Below, piece by piece: positions 7,552-17,236 of a stretch of DNA of 64,000 nt (positions are counted from its first letter, which is position 1; the number at the start of each line of letters is the position of its first letter). Under the pieces are notes generated by a model. The model was given only the letters and a program-made list of their open reading frames with translations, made no database searches and was not told where the DNA came from. The stretch spans positions 5,299 through 69,298 of the forward strand of contig CAZOGC010000012.1 of the NCBI GenBank assembly GCA_964579505.1, written 5' to 3'. The stretch comes from JAJYSO01 sp964579505. Lineage in GTDB: Bacteria > Bacteroidota > Bacteroidia > Flavobacteriales > Flavobacteriaceae. The position numbers and the translations under genes are program-made.

Positions 7552-10500
7552 ATGCAGAATAAAGGACTAATTAGACTGTTTGCCATTCTCTTTGGTATCG
7601 TCAGTATTTATCAACTTTCATTTACATTTATCACCAACAAGGCAGAGAGTGCAGCTGAAACATATGCTCAGCAAAAATACAGCACGAGTGTAAAAGACTA
7701 TGCAGATCTTCGTCATGAAGCCTATAGTCATTATTTAGATTCTATTGCCAACAAACCTATTATTGCCGGTGTTACGTATAACACTGCCAAAGGCAAGCAG
7801 CTCAACAAGGGGCTTGACTTAAAAGGAGGTATTAGTGTAATTCTTCAAATTTCTGTTCACGATCTTTTAAAAGAATTATCTAATCAATCTACCAACCCTG
7901 CCTTTGAAAAAGCATTGGCAGAAGCTGACAAAAAACTAAGCACTAGTCAAAAAACATATCTTCAACTTTTCTTTGAAGCTTTTAATAAAATTCCGGATGC
8001 TAAGCTAGCTTCTCCAGATATTTTTGGAAACAAGCAAATGAGTGGCTCTGTTACTTTTGACATGACCAACGAGCAAGTTGAAGCCATTCTCTCTAAACGT
8101 GTAGACGGAAGTATTAAATCTGCTTTCGAGGTGCTTCGCCAACGGGTAGACAAATTTGGGGTGGCTCAACCTAACATTCAACGTTTAGGAAATTCTGGTC
8201 GTATTCTTATTGAATTACCGGGAGCACAAAATATTGAACGTGCCAAAAACCTATTACAAAGCACTGCCCAATTAGAGTTTTGGCATGTATACCAAGCACA
8301 AAACTTTTCTCAATTCTTTAGAAAAGCAGATGCTAAACTAGCCAGCTTAAACAAAGAAAAAGGAAGTGCTACTTCTGATAAAAGTGATAACACCGCTGCT
8401 AAAAAAGCCACAACCGATACTACAAAAACAAACAAGATTGAAGCGCTTTTAAGCAACGATAAAAAAGAAACAAGTGAAACAGCTGAGGCAGATGAAGCTC
8501 ACCCACTTTTAAGCTTAATAAAAGTACCCGGGCAAGAAAACTCTCCTATTTTAGCGCGCTTTCTTGTAAAAGACACAGCAAAGGTTAATGCCATGCTTAA
8601 AAACCCGCAGGTACGCGCCTTGCTTTCTTCTGCACATAAATATGCTCGTTTTGCCTGGGGAGTACCTGATGAAAAAACTGAATTAGTAGGCTTATATGCT
8701 TTAAAAAGCAATCGCAAAAATGAAGCTCCTCTTACCGGAAGTGTCGTAACCGAAGCCTCACAAACCTACGACCAAATAAGTCACCCGGCGGTTTCGCTAG
8801 AAATGAACGCCAAAGGGGCTAAAGTTTGGGAGAAAATGACCGGATTAGCCTTTAAACAAGGCACTCAGATTGCCATTGTATTAGATAACACCGTTTATTC
8901 TGCTCCCGGCGTAACTACAGGAGCCATTGCCGGCGGAAGAAGTCAAATCACCGGAAATTTTAACATTAATGAAGCCAAAGACTTAGCCACTATTCTTGAG
9001 GCCGGTAAACTACCGGCTAAGGCGCATATTATTCAAATTGAAATTGTAGGACCCTCTTTAGGACAAGAAGCCATTAATAGCGGTATTATTTCATTTGCCC
9101 TTGCCTTAATACTGGTACTGATTTATATGGTTTTCTATTATGGAAAAGCCGGTCTCTATGCAGACATTGCCCTTATTGTAAACCTTCTGTTCATCTTTGG
9201 TATATTAGCCGGTCTAGGGGCGGTATTAACGCTTCCGGGTATTGCCGGTATTGTGTTAACTATTGGTATGTCTGTAGATGCCAACGTACTTATCTTTGAA
9301 CGGAGTCGAGAAGAACTGCGGCATGGCAAATCGCAAATTGCGGTTATACGCGACGGATTTAAACATGCATTACCTTCTATCTTAGACTCAAACATAACCA
9401 CAGCCCTAACCGGTGTTATTTTGTTAGTCTTTGGTACAGGCCCTGTAAAAGGTTTTGCCGTAACCTTACTTATTGGTATCTGTACTTCATTGTTTACTGC
9501 CATATATGTAGCGCGCTTGGGTATAGATCGATATACCAAAAATGGTAAACCGCTTAACTTCTCTACTAATATTACCAAAAACTGGTTTTCAAACGTACAT
9601 ATTCCTTTTGTAAAAAGAAGAAAGATTGCCTACGTAATATCTTCAATACTCGTACTAGTAAGCATCTTTGCATTCTTTACCCGCGGATTAAATGAAGGGG
9701 TAGACTTTGTAGGAGGACGCTCCTATACGGTTCGTTTTGACCAAGCCGTTAATGCGCCTGAAGTACAGAAAGATTTGACTAAAACTTTTGGTAGTGCAGA
9801 GGCCATTATTTATGGCTCAAACAACCAACTTAAAATTACTACAAAATATAAAATTAATGAGTCTGGAGAGTCGGTAGAAAATGATATACTACACAAACTA
9901 TACAACACGCTTAAACCAGAATTACCCGCCGGCTTACCCTACAGCAGCTTTAAATCTGCACAAACCAATGACGGCGTTGGGATAATGTCTTCTATAAAGG
10001 TAGGCCCTTCTATTGCCAACGATACCAAAGTTGCCTCATTCTGGGCAGTAATGATCTCGTTAGTGGGTATATTCCTTTATATTTTACTTCGATTTAGAAG
10101 ATGGCAATTTAGTTTGGGTGCCGTTCTAGCTTTGGCACACGACTCTATTATCGTAATTGGTATGTTCTCACTATTCCACGGAATATTACCTTTCAGCATG
10201 GAGGTTAACCAAGACTTCATTGCCGGTATTTTAACGGTAATTGGGTACTCTATTAACGATACCGTGGTTGTATTTGATCGAATTAGAGAATATTTCCACA
10301 TCCATCCCAAATGGGGATTAAAGAAAAATGTTGATGAATCTGTGAGTAGTACGCTAGGACGTACCTTTAACACCTCTATGACCGTATTTATAGTACTGCT
10401 TATCATCTTTATTTTTGGTAGTGAAAGTATTCAAGCTTTCGTCTTCTCTATTATGATTGGAGTTATAGTAGGTACGTATTCTTCTATCTTTGTTGCAAGC

Positions 10501-10623
10501 CCTATTATGTATGATGCACTAAGAGGTAAAGGAGATGATATAATAGAAAAAGAAATTGCTGCTAAAACAGCTAAAGACAAAAGAAAAAGAGCACTTAGAA
10601 CTTCCGGAGGTACTACAAACTAA
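7552..10623 (+). CDS. secDF: Fused protein translocase subunit SecDF
   Basis: SecD and SecF in one 1023-residue chain, as usual in Flavobacteriia. It is an inner-membrane, proton-driven partner of SecYEG that pulls exported proteins through. The SecD half has one N-terminal membrane helix (about 7-27), the signature LNKGLDLKGGISVIL, a periplasmic domain, and six helices beginning near residue 508 with TIGMSVDANVLIFER. The SecF half begins around residue 690 (VKRRKIAYVISS) with EGVDFVGGRSYTVRF and ends with IGYSINDTVVVFDRIRE. Residues about 262-320 are a low-complexity Lys/Thr/Glu/Ala-rich insert in the SecD periplasmic region, probably a disordered linker. Confidence 0.96.
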   Translation: MQNKGLIRLFAILFGIVSIYQLSFTFITNKAESAAETYAQQKYSTSVKDYADLRHEAYSHYLDSIANKPIIAGVTYNTAKGKQLNKGLDLKGGISVILQISVHDLLKELSNQSTNPAFEKALAEADKKLSTSQKTYLQLFFEAFNKIPDAKLASPDIFGNKQMSGSVTFDMTNEQVEAILSKRVDGSIKSAFEVLRQRVDKFGVAQPNIQRLGNSGRILIELPGAQNIERAKNLLQSTAQLEFWHVYQAQNFSQFFRKADAKLASLNKEKGSATSDKSDNTAAKKATTDTTKTNKIEALLSNDKKETSETAEADEAHPLLSLIKVPGQENSPILARFLVKDTAKVNAMLKNPQVRALLSSAHKYARFAWGVPDEKTELVGLYALKSNRKNEAPLTGSVVTEASQTYDQISHPAVSLEMNAKGAKVWEKMTGLAFKQGTQIAIVLDNTVYSAPGVTTGAIAGGRSQITGNFNINEAKDLATILEAGKLPAKAHIIQIEIVGPSLGQEAINSGIISFALALILVLIYMVFYYGKAGLYADIALIVNLLFIFGILAGLGAVLTLPGIAGIVLTIGMSVDANVLIFERSREELRHGKSQIAVIRDGFKHALPSILDSNITTALTGVILLVFGTGPVKGFAVTLLIGICTSLFTAIYVARLGIDRYTKNGKPLNFSTNITKNWFSNVHIPFVKRRKIAYVISSILVLVSIFAFFTRGLNEGVDFVGGRSYTVRFDQAVNAPEVQKDLTKTFGSAEAIIYGSNNQLKITTKYKINESGESVENDILHKLYNTLKPELPAGLPYSSFKSAQTNDGVGIMSSIKVGPSIANDTKVASFWAVMISLVGIFLYILLRFRRWQFSLGAVLALAHDSIIVIGMFSLFHGILPFSMEVNQDFIAGILTVIGYSINDTVVVFDRIREYFHIHPKWGLKKNVDESVSSTLGRTFNTSMTVFIVLLIIFIFGSESIQAFVFSIMIGVIVGTYSSIFVASPIMYDALRGKGDDIIEKEIAAKTAKDKRKRALRTSGGTTN

Positions 10624-10647
10624 AAAGAAAGTGTTTGCAAATAAATT

Positions 10648-10674
10648 AAAGTCGTCTTTTTAGGCGACTTTTTT
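10648..10674 (+). terminator. Terminator of secDF
   Basis: AAGTCG pairs with CGACTT around a loop of about ten bases, followed by a T run. It starts 24 bases after the stop codon. Confidence 0.75.
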
Positions 10675-10749
10675 ACATGAACAGGAAAACCCTTAATTTG
10701 TAAAAATATAGTAGTACTTTAGAGTCTCTAAAAAACAAGGGGTATAATT

Positions 10750-11832
10750 ATGAAAATTATAAAATATTTTCTCCTATTAATTTTTGTGATCCTTATAGGA
10801 GGAATCGTTTATGTGGCTTTACTTGATGGACAATTTACGGCAAATGGACAACTAAAAATTAAAGCCCCCCGCAGTCTGGTTTTTCAACAAATAAATCACT
10901 TAAACACATGGAAAAACTGGGCAACAGGAGTACAAATCGACTCGTCTAGCAAAAAAGTAACCGGAGAAGGAGCCTCTATATCTTGGCGACAAGATAGCAC
11001 CGCTACTACCGGAGAAATAATTACCACTAGCGTTATACATTATGCTACACTTAAACAAAAAGGAACTGCCCAACAAAAGATAGGAAGCGCTACTTATCAA
11101 TTAATATGGAATTTTGATTATGACTATACGCACGACAGCACTTTAGTGTCTTTGCAGATTAAAGGGAATCTAGATTATTGGGCAAAAGTTATGCATGTGC
11201 TAAAAGGGAAACCACTTCAGCCCAAATTACAACCCCTTATTAAGGAAAATTTACATCGTTTTAAAGCTTACATCTTGCATACTATGGCTGTGTTTTCTAT
11301 TCATATAGACGGGATAGCTCAAACACAACCCAAAACGTATATTTATTCTAGTCTAGCTACTCGGAACAAGCCCGAAATTATTGCTGAAAAAAGGAAAAAA
11401 GTCTTAAAAAAACTGCGTGATTTTCTCTCTAAAAATAAGATAAAAGACAGTGGTGCGCCTTTCATGCTTTTCAATACAATTGACCATCAGCACCACAATG
11501 TAATTATTACTATTGGTATTCCTATTACGCAGCCTATTCAATATACAGATTCCACAAATAGTATCTTAATTGGCTCTTTACCAGCACACCGTGTTATAAA
11601 AAGCACTTTAAAAGGAAATTACAAAAACATAGCAAAATTGTGGGAAGCTATCAAGGTATACATGCTCAAAAACAACCTTCAGGTGGATGAAACTGCACAT
11701 CCTTATGAGGTGTTTCGACTTTCAAGCAAGGCCTCGTTAAACCCTGCTGATTGGGTCACGCAGCTCTACATTCCTATAAAAGAAGAAACCGAAACTTCTG
11801 TATTTCCGACAGACATCGGTGTAGAACCTTAA
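10750..11832 (+). CDS. Membrane-anchored SRPBCC + GyrI-like/effector-binding domain protein
   Basis: A 360-residue protein with one N-terminal hydrophobic segment (about 5-26). A SRPBCC/polyketide-cyclase-like region follows (about 30-190, with IKAPRSLVFQQINHLNTWKNW), then a C-terminal domain (about 200-350) resembling the GyrI/AraC effector-binding fold; KSTLKGNYKNIAKLWEAIKVYM is typical of that fold. It may bind a small hydrophobic ligand outside the inner membrane or on its cytosolic face. Topology cannot be fixed from sequence. Its stop overlaps the stop of the convergent DinB gene by four bases. Confidence 0.7.
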   Translation: MKIIKYFLLLIFVILIGGIVYVALLDGQFTANGQLKIKAPRSLVFQQINHLNTWKNWATGVQIDSSSKKVTGEGASISWRQDSTATTGEIITTSVIHYATLKQKGTAQQKIGSATYQLIWNFDYDYTHDSTLVSLQIKGNLDYWAKVMHVLKGKPLQPKLQPLIKENLHRFKAYILHTMAVFSIHIDGIAQTQPKTYIYSSLATRNKPEIIAEKRKKVLKKLRDFLSKNKIKDSGAPFMLFNTIDHQHHNVIITIGIPITQPIQYTDSTNSILIGSLPAHRVIKSTLKGNYKNIAKLWEAIKVYMLKNNLQVDETAHPYEVFRLSSKASLNPADWVTQLYIPIKEETETSVFPTDIGVEP

Positions 11833-12314
11833 GGCTTATACACCTTTAAAAGTCTAGAAATAAGCATAAGTTGCCCTGTGTGATAGGCTGCATGCTCAAT
11901 CAATAAAAGAAGCTCTCTCAATAAAGTTTGCTCTTCTTTAGAAGCATGTTTAACCGGTTGTGCAAGCTCTGTAGATTCTTTTTTTACCCATACTGCTAAC
12001 TGTGCATTGGTTTCTTTATACATCTTAATCAATTCTATCCAATACGTTCTACTTTCCGGTTGTTGTGAATTTGGCCAATAATCATCCGGCCAATTGGGCA
12101 AATAATAACCTTCCGCCAAGATAAAATCAACTATATCTTTTTGGGCATAACACACGTGATAAAAAACTTCGTAGAAAGAATACGGTAAATCATAAAGGCG
12201 TTTACCTACTACAGCAAAAGGAATATCATTAATAAAATTGGTGAGTGGCTGAAAAGCCATGCCTCCTTCTAAATGCTTCAGTATTTCTGCCTTAATAAAA
12301 TTTTCATCTATCAT
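11829..12314 (-). CDS. DinB family protein (putative metal-dependent thiol transferase fold)
   Basis: A 161-residue four-helix-bundle DinB-like protein. Near the C-terminus IEHAAYHTGQLMLISRLL has the HxxxH pattern that, with an earlier histidine (FYHVCYAQKDIVDF), forms the DinB metal site. Many DinB-superfamily proteins bind a divalent metal and some transfer bacillithiol or mycothiol; the substrate here is unknown. It is followed on the same strand by a 57-residue membrane-protein gene located upstream. Confidence 0.75.
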   Translation of the reverse strand: MIDENFIKAEILKHLEGGMAFQPLTNFINDIPFAVVGKRLYDLPYSFYEVFYHVCYAQKDIVDFILAEGYYLPNWPDDYWPNSQQPESRTYWIELIKMYKETNAQLAVWVKKESTELAQPVKHASKEEQTLLRELLLLIEHAAYHTGQLMLISRLLKVYKP

Positions 12315-12323
12315 ATCCTTACG

Positions 12324-12497
12324 TTAAACACGTCCTTTTAGCGTATGAAATGTCCACGACATAGCAAAGAAGCCGGCCCCTACCACAGAAAAACCTATAG
12401 CATAGTCTAAATATTTTAAAACACCTAATAACACAAGGGCTAACCCCACAATAAACATAGCAATAGAGGCCCACGCAAAAATGGCATTCTTATTCAT
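12324..12497 (-). CDS. Small two-helix membrane protein (CAL67264-like)
   Basis: A 57-residue open frame starts at the ATG at 12495-12497, reads MNKNAIFAWASIAMFIVG and ends HTLKGRV. Two hydrophobic segments (about 6-26 and 33-50) joined by a short KYLDYA turn suggest a helical hairpin in the inner membrane. Length, the MNKN start and the FxxLKGRV end resemble a small Bacteroidota membrane-protein family named after the Gramella protein CAL67264; this is from memory, not a search. The frame fills an otherwise empty gap between the DinB gene and kup, on the same strand as both. Confidence 0.65.
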   Translation of the reverse strand: MNKNAIFAWASIAMFIVGLALVLLGVLKYLDYAIGFSVVGAGFFAMSWTFHTLKGRV

Positions 12498-12591
12498 CCT
12501 TATAAAATATTGGTTGAGTTACAAAATTACGCAAAAAACCAATGCAATAAGCATCGACTAAATTCTCGGTAAAAAAAGAGAACATAAAATC

Positions 12592-14505
12592 TTATATTTC
12601 CATTTCGGCTCCCATTTCTATTACACGATCCGGGGGTAATTCAAAAAAGGCCGTAGCACGTTGCTGGTTACGTACCATAACACTAAAAAGTCGTTCGCGC
12701 CAATTGGCCATTCCTGATTTTTTGTCACTACTGGCAATAACGCGTTCGCTTCCTAAGAAAAAAGAAGTATTTTCCATATCCAAGTCAAGTCCCGGCTCAT
12801 CTATCCGCTTAAAAGTTCGCGGAATATTAATATTTTGTGCAAACCCATGGTGCAACACTATACGGTAAAACCCGTTGCCAAGCGCTTCAATTTCAATTTG
12901 CTCTTTAAGTGTTACATAAGGGCGGGCATAGGTAGTCTTTACGCTCAATAAAACCACTTTTGAGTGAACAACGTGATTGTGCTTAATATTATATAACAAT
13001 GCCGGCGGAGTTCCATTTGGATTAGAGTACATATAAACGGCGGTTCCTTCTACACGTTTTATTTTCTTTTCCTCTACCTCGGTATAGTTTTCTACATTGG
13101 TCATAAATTTTTCTAACGGCAATTCTCTAGCACGAATCCGTTTTGCCAAAATATTACGTCCCCGTTTCCATGTAGTCATCAACACAAAAATAATGGCGGC
13201 TACAACCAAAGGATACCATCCTCCATTCGGAATTTTATGTAGATTGGCTCCAAAAAAAGCAAAATCAATAAGTAAGAAAAAGATAGCAAACGGAATTACG
13301 GCTCCTAAACTCCATTTCCAATTTTTCCGCAATAAGGTAACAAACAGAAGCGTGGTAATAACCATGGTTGCAGCAATAGCCATACCATAAGCTGCTGCCA
13401 AATTGCTAGACGATTGAAAGCCAATCACCAAACTCAGTGTTACAATCATTAAAATCCAGTTAATAGCCGGCATATAGATCTGACCACTCTCTTTAAAAGA
13501 GGTTTGTTTAACCGTCATACGTGGCAAATATCCAAATTGAATAGCCTGCCGGGTTAATGAATACGCCCCGGTTATAACTGCTTGTGAGGCAATGATAGCT
13601 GCAGCCGTCGCTAAAATGACCAACGGATACAACGCCCAATGCGGTGCCATTCTAAAAAATGGATTGTGCGCTGCTGCCGGGTTTCGCATCAACAAGGCTC
13701 CTTGGCCAAAATAGCACAATAATAAACAAGGTAAAATAATACCATACCACGCTAACCGAATCGGGATTTTTCCAAAATGCCCCATATCTGCATACAAAGC
13801 TTCTGCTCCGGTAAGCGCCAGCATAACAGACCCCAAAACGATGAACCCTTCATACCCATTATTTTGAAAAAGTTGAATGGCGTACATGGGGTTAATGGCT
13901 TCAAAAATATAGGGTGCCTGAACAATTCTATATACCCCTAATGCTCCCAAAACCAAAAACCAAACAACCATTACCGGACTAAAGAATTTTCCTACCACAG
14001 CTGTACCGTGTTTTTGAAAAAAGAACAGGGCCACTAATATACCGATAGTAATAGGTACTATATAAGGTGTAAAAATATCCGTAGCCACTTCTAAGCCTTC
14101 AATAGAGCTCAGCACGGTAATGGCCGGAGTAATGGTACTGTCTCCATAAAGCAAGGCTGCTCCAAAAAGTCCTAACATAATGAGTAGCCCTCTTTTTTTA
14201 GTGCGTTTTCCCTTAGGGGTTACCAACTGCGTCAACACCAAAATACCCCCTTCTCCATCCAAATCTGCACGCAATACAAAAACAAGGTATTTAATTGATA
14301 TAACCAGAACAACTCCCCAAAAGATGAGTGAGAGGATTCCTAAAATATTATCGGGAGTAGCCGTAAGCCCATGAGCCGGATGAAAACTTTCTTTAAAAGT
14401 GTACAAAGGGCTGGTACCTAAATCGCCATAAACTATTCCCAGTGCCAATAATGACAACCCGGCAATATACTTTTTTGAAGGCTTAGAATCCTTGTCTTTT
14501 AGCAT
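12592..14505 (-). CDS. kup: KUP family potassium uptake permease
   Basis: A 637-residue K+/H+ symporter of the KUP/HAK family. The N-terminal LGIVYGDLGTSPLYTFKE is the family signature, and twelve or so hydrophobic helices run to about residue 440. Supporting motifs are LYGDSTITPAITVLSSIEGLE, TGAEALYADMGHFGK and SQAVITGAYSLTRQAI. The C-terminal 190 residues form the cytoplasmic domain. The gene is monocistronic by appearance, with a gap of about 130 bases to the thioesterase on its 5' side. Confidence 0.95.
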   Translation of the reverse strand: MLKDKDSKPSKKYIAGLSLLALGIVYGDLGTSPLYTFKESFHPAHGLTATPDNILGILSLIFWGVVLVISIKYLVFVLRADLDGEGGILVLTQLVTPKGKRTKKRGLLIMLGLFGAALLYGDSTITPAITVLSSIEGLEVATDIFTPYIVPITIGILVALFFFQKHGTAVVGKFFSPVMVVWFLVLGALGVYRIVQAPYIFEAINPMYAIQLFQNNGYEGFIVLGSVMLALTGAEALYADMGHFGKIPIRLAWYGIILPCLLLCYFGQGALLMRNPAAAHNPFFRMAPHWALYPLVILATAAAIIASQAVITGAYSLTRQAIQFGYLPRMTVKQTSFKESGQIYMPAINWILMIVTLSLVIGFQSSSNLAAAYGMAIAATMVITTLLFVTLLRKNWKWSLGAVIPFAIFFLLIDFAFFGANLHKIPNGGWYPLVVAAIIFVLMTTWKRGRNILAKRIRARELPLEKFMTNVENYTEVEEKKIKRVEGTAVYMYSNPNGTPPALLYNIKHNHVVHSKVVLLSVKTTYARPYVTLKEQIEIEALGNGFYRIVLHHGFAQNINIPRTFKRIDEPGLDLDMENTSFFLGSERVIASSDKKSGMANWRERLFSVMVRNQQRATAFFELPPDRVIEMGAEMEI

Positions 14506-14633
14506 AACCTAGTACATAATAAGGGGCGACAAAACTAGGGAAAATCCAAATAACATCGATGATTTTCAGTTCTTTTCAGCTTATTAGCCTATCCAAATGC
14601 TAACTATTTATACTATAAACCAGCTTGCTACTA

Positions 14634-15032
14634 TCAAAAGCCCAGCGCGTCTAACACATATTTTGGGCAGCGTATAGGGCGTTTCGTTTTCATATCTGTA
14701 AACACGAGTGTTGTCTCTGCCTCTGTAAGAATTACTCCTTCCGCATTCCTAATCGTATAATGAAATTCGATTTTTGCGGTAGGTTTATTCTTCAGTGTAG
14801 TTTCAATCGTCAATTCATCATCAAAAAAAGCAGACTGTTTATATTTAATGTTCATCTCATAAACCGGAAGCATCACTCCGTTTTCTTCCATAGATTTATA
14901 AGATATACCAAATTCTTCTAGCCATGCCAATCGCGCCAATTCAAAATATTGAGGATAATTACCGTGATGAACAACTCGCATTTGGTCGGTTTCCCCATAT
15001 CGTACGCGCACTTTAGAGAAATGACTTTTCAT
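14634..15032 (-). CDS. Acyl-CoA thioesterase, YbgC/4HBT hotdog family
   Basis: A 132-residue single hotdog domain. The N-terminal VRYGETDQMRVVHHGNYPQYFELARLAWLEE has the YbgC-type catalytic aspartate (D17) in ETDQMRVVHHGNY. It hydrolyses acyl-CoA or acyl-ACP thioesters; the natural substrate is not predictable. The gene diverges from dnaA across about 220 bases of very AT-rich DNA, an arrangement common in Flavobacteriaceae. Confidence 0.85.
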   Translation of the reverse strand: MKSHFSKVRVRYGETDQMRVVHHGNYPQYFELARLAWLEEFGISYKSMEENGVMLPVYEMNIKYKQSAFFDDELTIETTLKNKPTAKIEFHYTIRNAEGVILTEAETTLVFTDMKTKRPIRCPKYVLDALGF

Positions 15033-15253
15033 ATAAAAAACACTTTAATAGTCAGAAAAAAAAATCGTATAGGTAAGTGCTTAAATATCTAAATAAAAAA
15101 CTAATATTTCAAGGGTAAATATATTTTTTTGTTAGCTTTTTTGTTCACATATTTGTTGAACATAATTAAAGAGGGATACTTCACAACAAGTGCTTCATTT
15201 TTAATATTTTCTAGATTAACCAAAACTTCAAAAACTCGAACCCTAAAAAGAAT
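15033..15253. other. AT-rich spacer upstream of dnaA
   Basis: This divergent spacer is strongly AT-rich and contains TTGTTCACA and TTGTTGAACA. Neither is a good match to the TTATCCACA DnaA box. Its position makes it a place to look for an origin or for dnaA autoregulation, but the sequence does not demonstrate either. Confidence 0.25.
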
Positions 15254-16681
15254 ATGGAAAAAACAGCTGAATCGGTTTGGAAAAATTGCCTTCATTTTAT
15301 CAAAGACAATATTTCTGATCAAGCATATGCCACATGGTTTGCTCCGATAAAAGCGGTTAAACTAGACCGTAATGCGTTGAGCATTCAGGTTCCTTCCAAA
15401 TTCTTTTACGAGTGGCTTGAAGAACATTATGTTAAACTTTTAAAAGTTTCTTTAACGCGTGAAATTGGTAGTAAGGTAAAACTGATTTACATCATAAAGA
15501 TGGAGAACAGTCTAAATAACAAACATCCTTTTACCGAAAAAATACCGAGTACCCAACGCGAAAAAGTATCTTCTCAAGAAGTTAATATTCCTTTAAAAAA
15601 CAAGAGCCCGGAGTTAAAGAACCCTTTTATAATTCCCGGTATAAGAAATGTAAAGATTGATTCTCAACTGAATCATTCTTATTGTTTTGATAATTTTTTA
15701 GAAGGCGAATCTAACCGATTAGCACGATCTGCCGGAATGGCTGTTGCCAATAAACCGGGAGGTACCTCTTTTAACCCTTTGCTAATTTTTGGAGGGGTTG
15801 GGTTAGGAAAAACCCATTTAGCGCATGCTATTGGCGTAGAGATAAAAGAAAAATACCCGGACAAAATCGTACTCTATATTACTGCTGAAAAATTTACCCA
15901 GCAATATATAGATGCGGTCAGAAAGAATAATCGAAATGATTTTATTCACTTCTACCAAATTATAGATGTACTCATTGTTGACGATATTCAACTACTTTCC
16001 GGAAAATCCGGAACGCAAGATGTGTTCTTCCATATTTTTAACCACCTACACCAAAACGGAAAGCAAGTCATTTTAACAAGTGATAAAGCTCCGGTAGATA
16101 TGCAAGATATTGAGCAGCGTTTATTATCTCGCTTTAAATGGGGGTTATCTGCTGAATTGCAAAACCCTAATTATGAAATGCGCATAAAAATTATTCGCGA
16201 AAAACTCTTTAGAGACGGGGTAGAAATGCCGGAAGAAATTATTGAATACGTAGGCAACAATATCAAAACAAATATTAGAGAATTAGAAGGCGCCATTATT
16301 TCATTAATAGCCCATTCTTCTTTTAATCGAAAAGAAATCACCTTAGACTTAGCCAAAAAAATTGTAGAAAACTACGTTAAAAACACTAAAAAAGAGGTTT
16401 CTATAGACTACATACAAAAAGTGGTGAGTGATTATTTTCAAATGGATGTTGAAACACTACAATCTAAAACAAGAAAACGCCACATTGTGCAAGCGCGTCA
16501 ATTAGCTATGTTTTTCTCAAAAAAACTTACCAAAGCTTCTTTGTCTAGCATAGGTTCACAAATCGGGCAGCGCGACCACGCCACTGTTCTACACGCTTGT
16601 AAAACAGTAAACAACCTATCCTCTACCAACAAGCAGTTTCATAAATACGTAGAAGATCTCAACAAGAAATTAACTTTATAA
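15254..16681 (+). CDS. dnaA: Chromosomal replication initiator DnaA
   Basis: The 475-residue initiator ATPase. Domain I is at 1-90 (VWKNCLHFIKDNISDQAYATWFAPI) and a variable linker at 90-135. The AAA+ core has Walker A GGVGLGKTHLAHAIG, Walker B IVDDIQLLSGK and sensor/arginine-finger region EQRLLSRFKWGL. Domain IV carries the DNA-binding signature IGQRDHATVLHACKTV. The ATG at 15254 gives a standard N-terminus (MEKTAESVWKNCL). It is followed two bases later by a phosphatase gene, so dnaA heads a small operon. Confidence 0.97.
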   Translation: MEKTAESVWKNCLHFIKDNISDQAYATWFAPIKAVKLDRNALSIQVPSKFFYEWLEEHYVKLLKVSLTREIGSKVKLIYIIKMENSLNNKHPFTEKIPSTQREKVSSQEVNIPLKNKSPELKNPFIIPGIRNVKIDSQLNHSYCFDNFLEGESNRLARSAGMAVANKPGGTSFNPLLIFGGVGLGKTHLAHAIGVEIKEKYPDKIVLYITAEKFTQQYIDAVRKNNRNDFIHFYQIIDVLIVDDIQLLSGKSGTQDVFFHIFNHLHQNGKQVILTSDKAPVDMQDIEQRLLSRFKWGLSAELQNPNYEMRIKIIREKLFRDGVEMPEEIIEYVGNNIKTNIRELEGAIISLIAHSSFNRKEITLDLAKKIVENYVKNTKKEVSIDYIQKVVSDYFQMDVETLQSKTRKRHIVQARQLAMFFSKKLTKASLSSIGSQIGQRDHATVLHACKTVNNLSSTNKQFHKYVEDLNKKLTL

Positions 16682-16683
16682 CC

Positions 16684-17142
16684 ATGACAAAAGTATTAAT
16701 GGTTTGCTTAGGAAACATTTGCCGTTCTCCTATGGCAGAAGGTCTTTTACGCTCAAAAGTTGATACACAAAAAATAACGGTAGATTCAGCCGGCACATCC
16801 AATTATCACATCAATCAAGCGCCAGATCGTCGCATGCAAGAAACAGCTCGCCAACACCACATAAACCTTTCTGCATTACGTGGAAGACAGTTTACGCCAA
16901 AAGATTTTGAACAGTTTGATTTTATTTATGTGATGGACAAGCACAACTATCAAGATGTGATACAGCAAGCACGATCAGCCAACGAGAAGGCTAAAGTAGA
17001 TTTTATAACCAATCTTCTCTACCCACAAGAAAACCGCGATGTACCCGACCCTTACTACGGGGGATCAGAAGGATTTGAAAATGTTTTTCAACTTTTAGAT
17101 CAATGCACCGATCAGCTAGTAAAAAAACTCCTTTCTCAATAA
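16684..17142 (+). CDS. Low molecular weight protein-tyrosine phosphatase
   Basis: A 152-residue LMW-PTP. The N-terminal P-loop VCLGNICRSPMAEG contains the CX5R catalytic motif (C8, R14), and the general acid is in DVPDPYYGG near the C-terminus. It removes phosphate from tyrosine or small-molecule phosphoesters; the target is unknown. The start codon is two bases after the dnaA stop, so it is translated from the dnaA transcript. Confidence 0.92.
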   Translation: MTKVLMVCLGNICRSPMAEGLLRSKVDTQKITVDSAGTSNYHINQAPDRRMQETARQHHINLSALRGRQFTPKDFEQFDFIYVMDKHNYQDVIQQARSANEKAKVDFITNLLYPQENRDVPDPYYGGSEGFENVFQLLDQCTDQLVKKLLSQ

Positions 17143-17236
17143 TTTTTTATAACAGCGCAACAAAAATAGTGCTCTACAAAATTTAATATAGTATAGTTCG
17201 TTTATCAATTAGCATAATCCAATAAAAGACAATCTC

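Noticed and set aside
9156..9578. A 140-codon minus-strand frame opposite secDF
   Set aside because: It is the antisense of the SecD membrane domain; Ile/Val/Pro composition mirrors the coding strand and there is no promoter.
15033..15253. DnaA boxes TTGTTCACA and TTGTTGAACA
   Set aside because: Both differ from TTATCCACA by two or more bases, within chance expectation in this AT-rich spacer.
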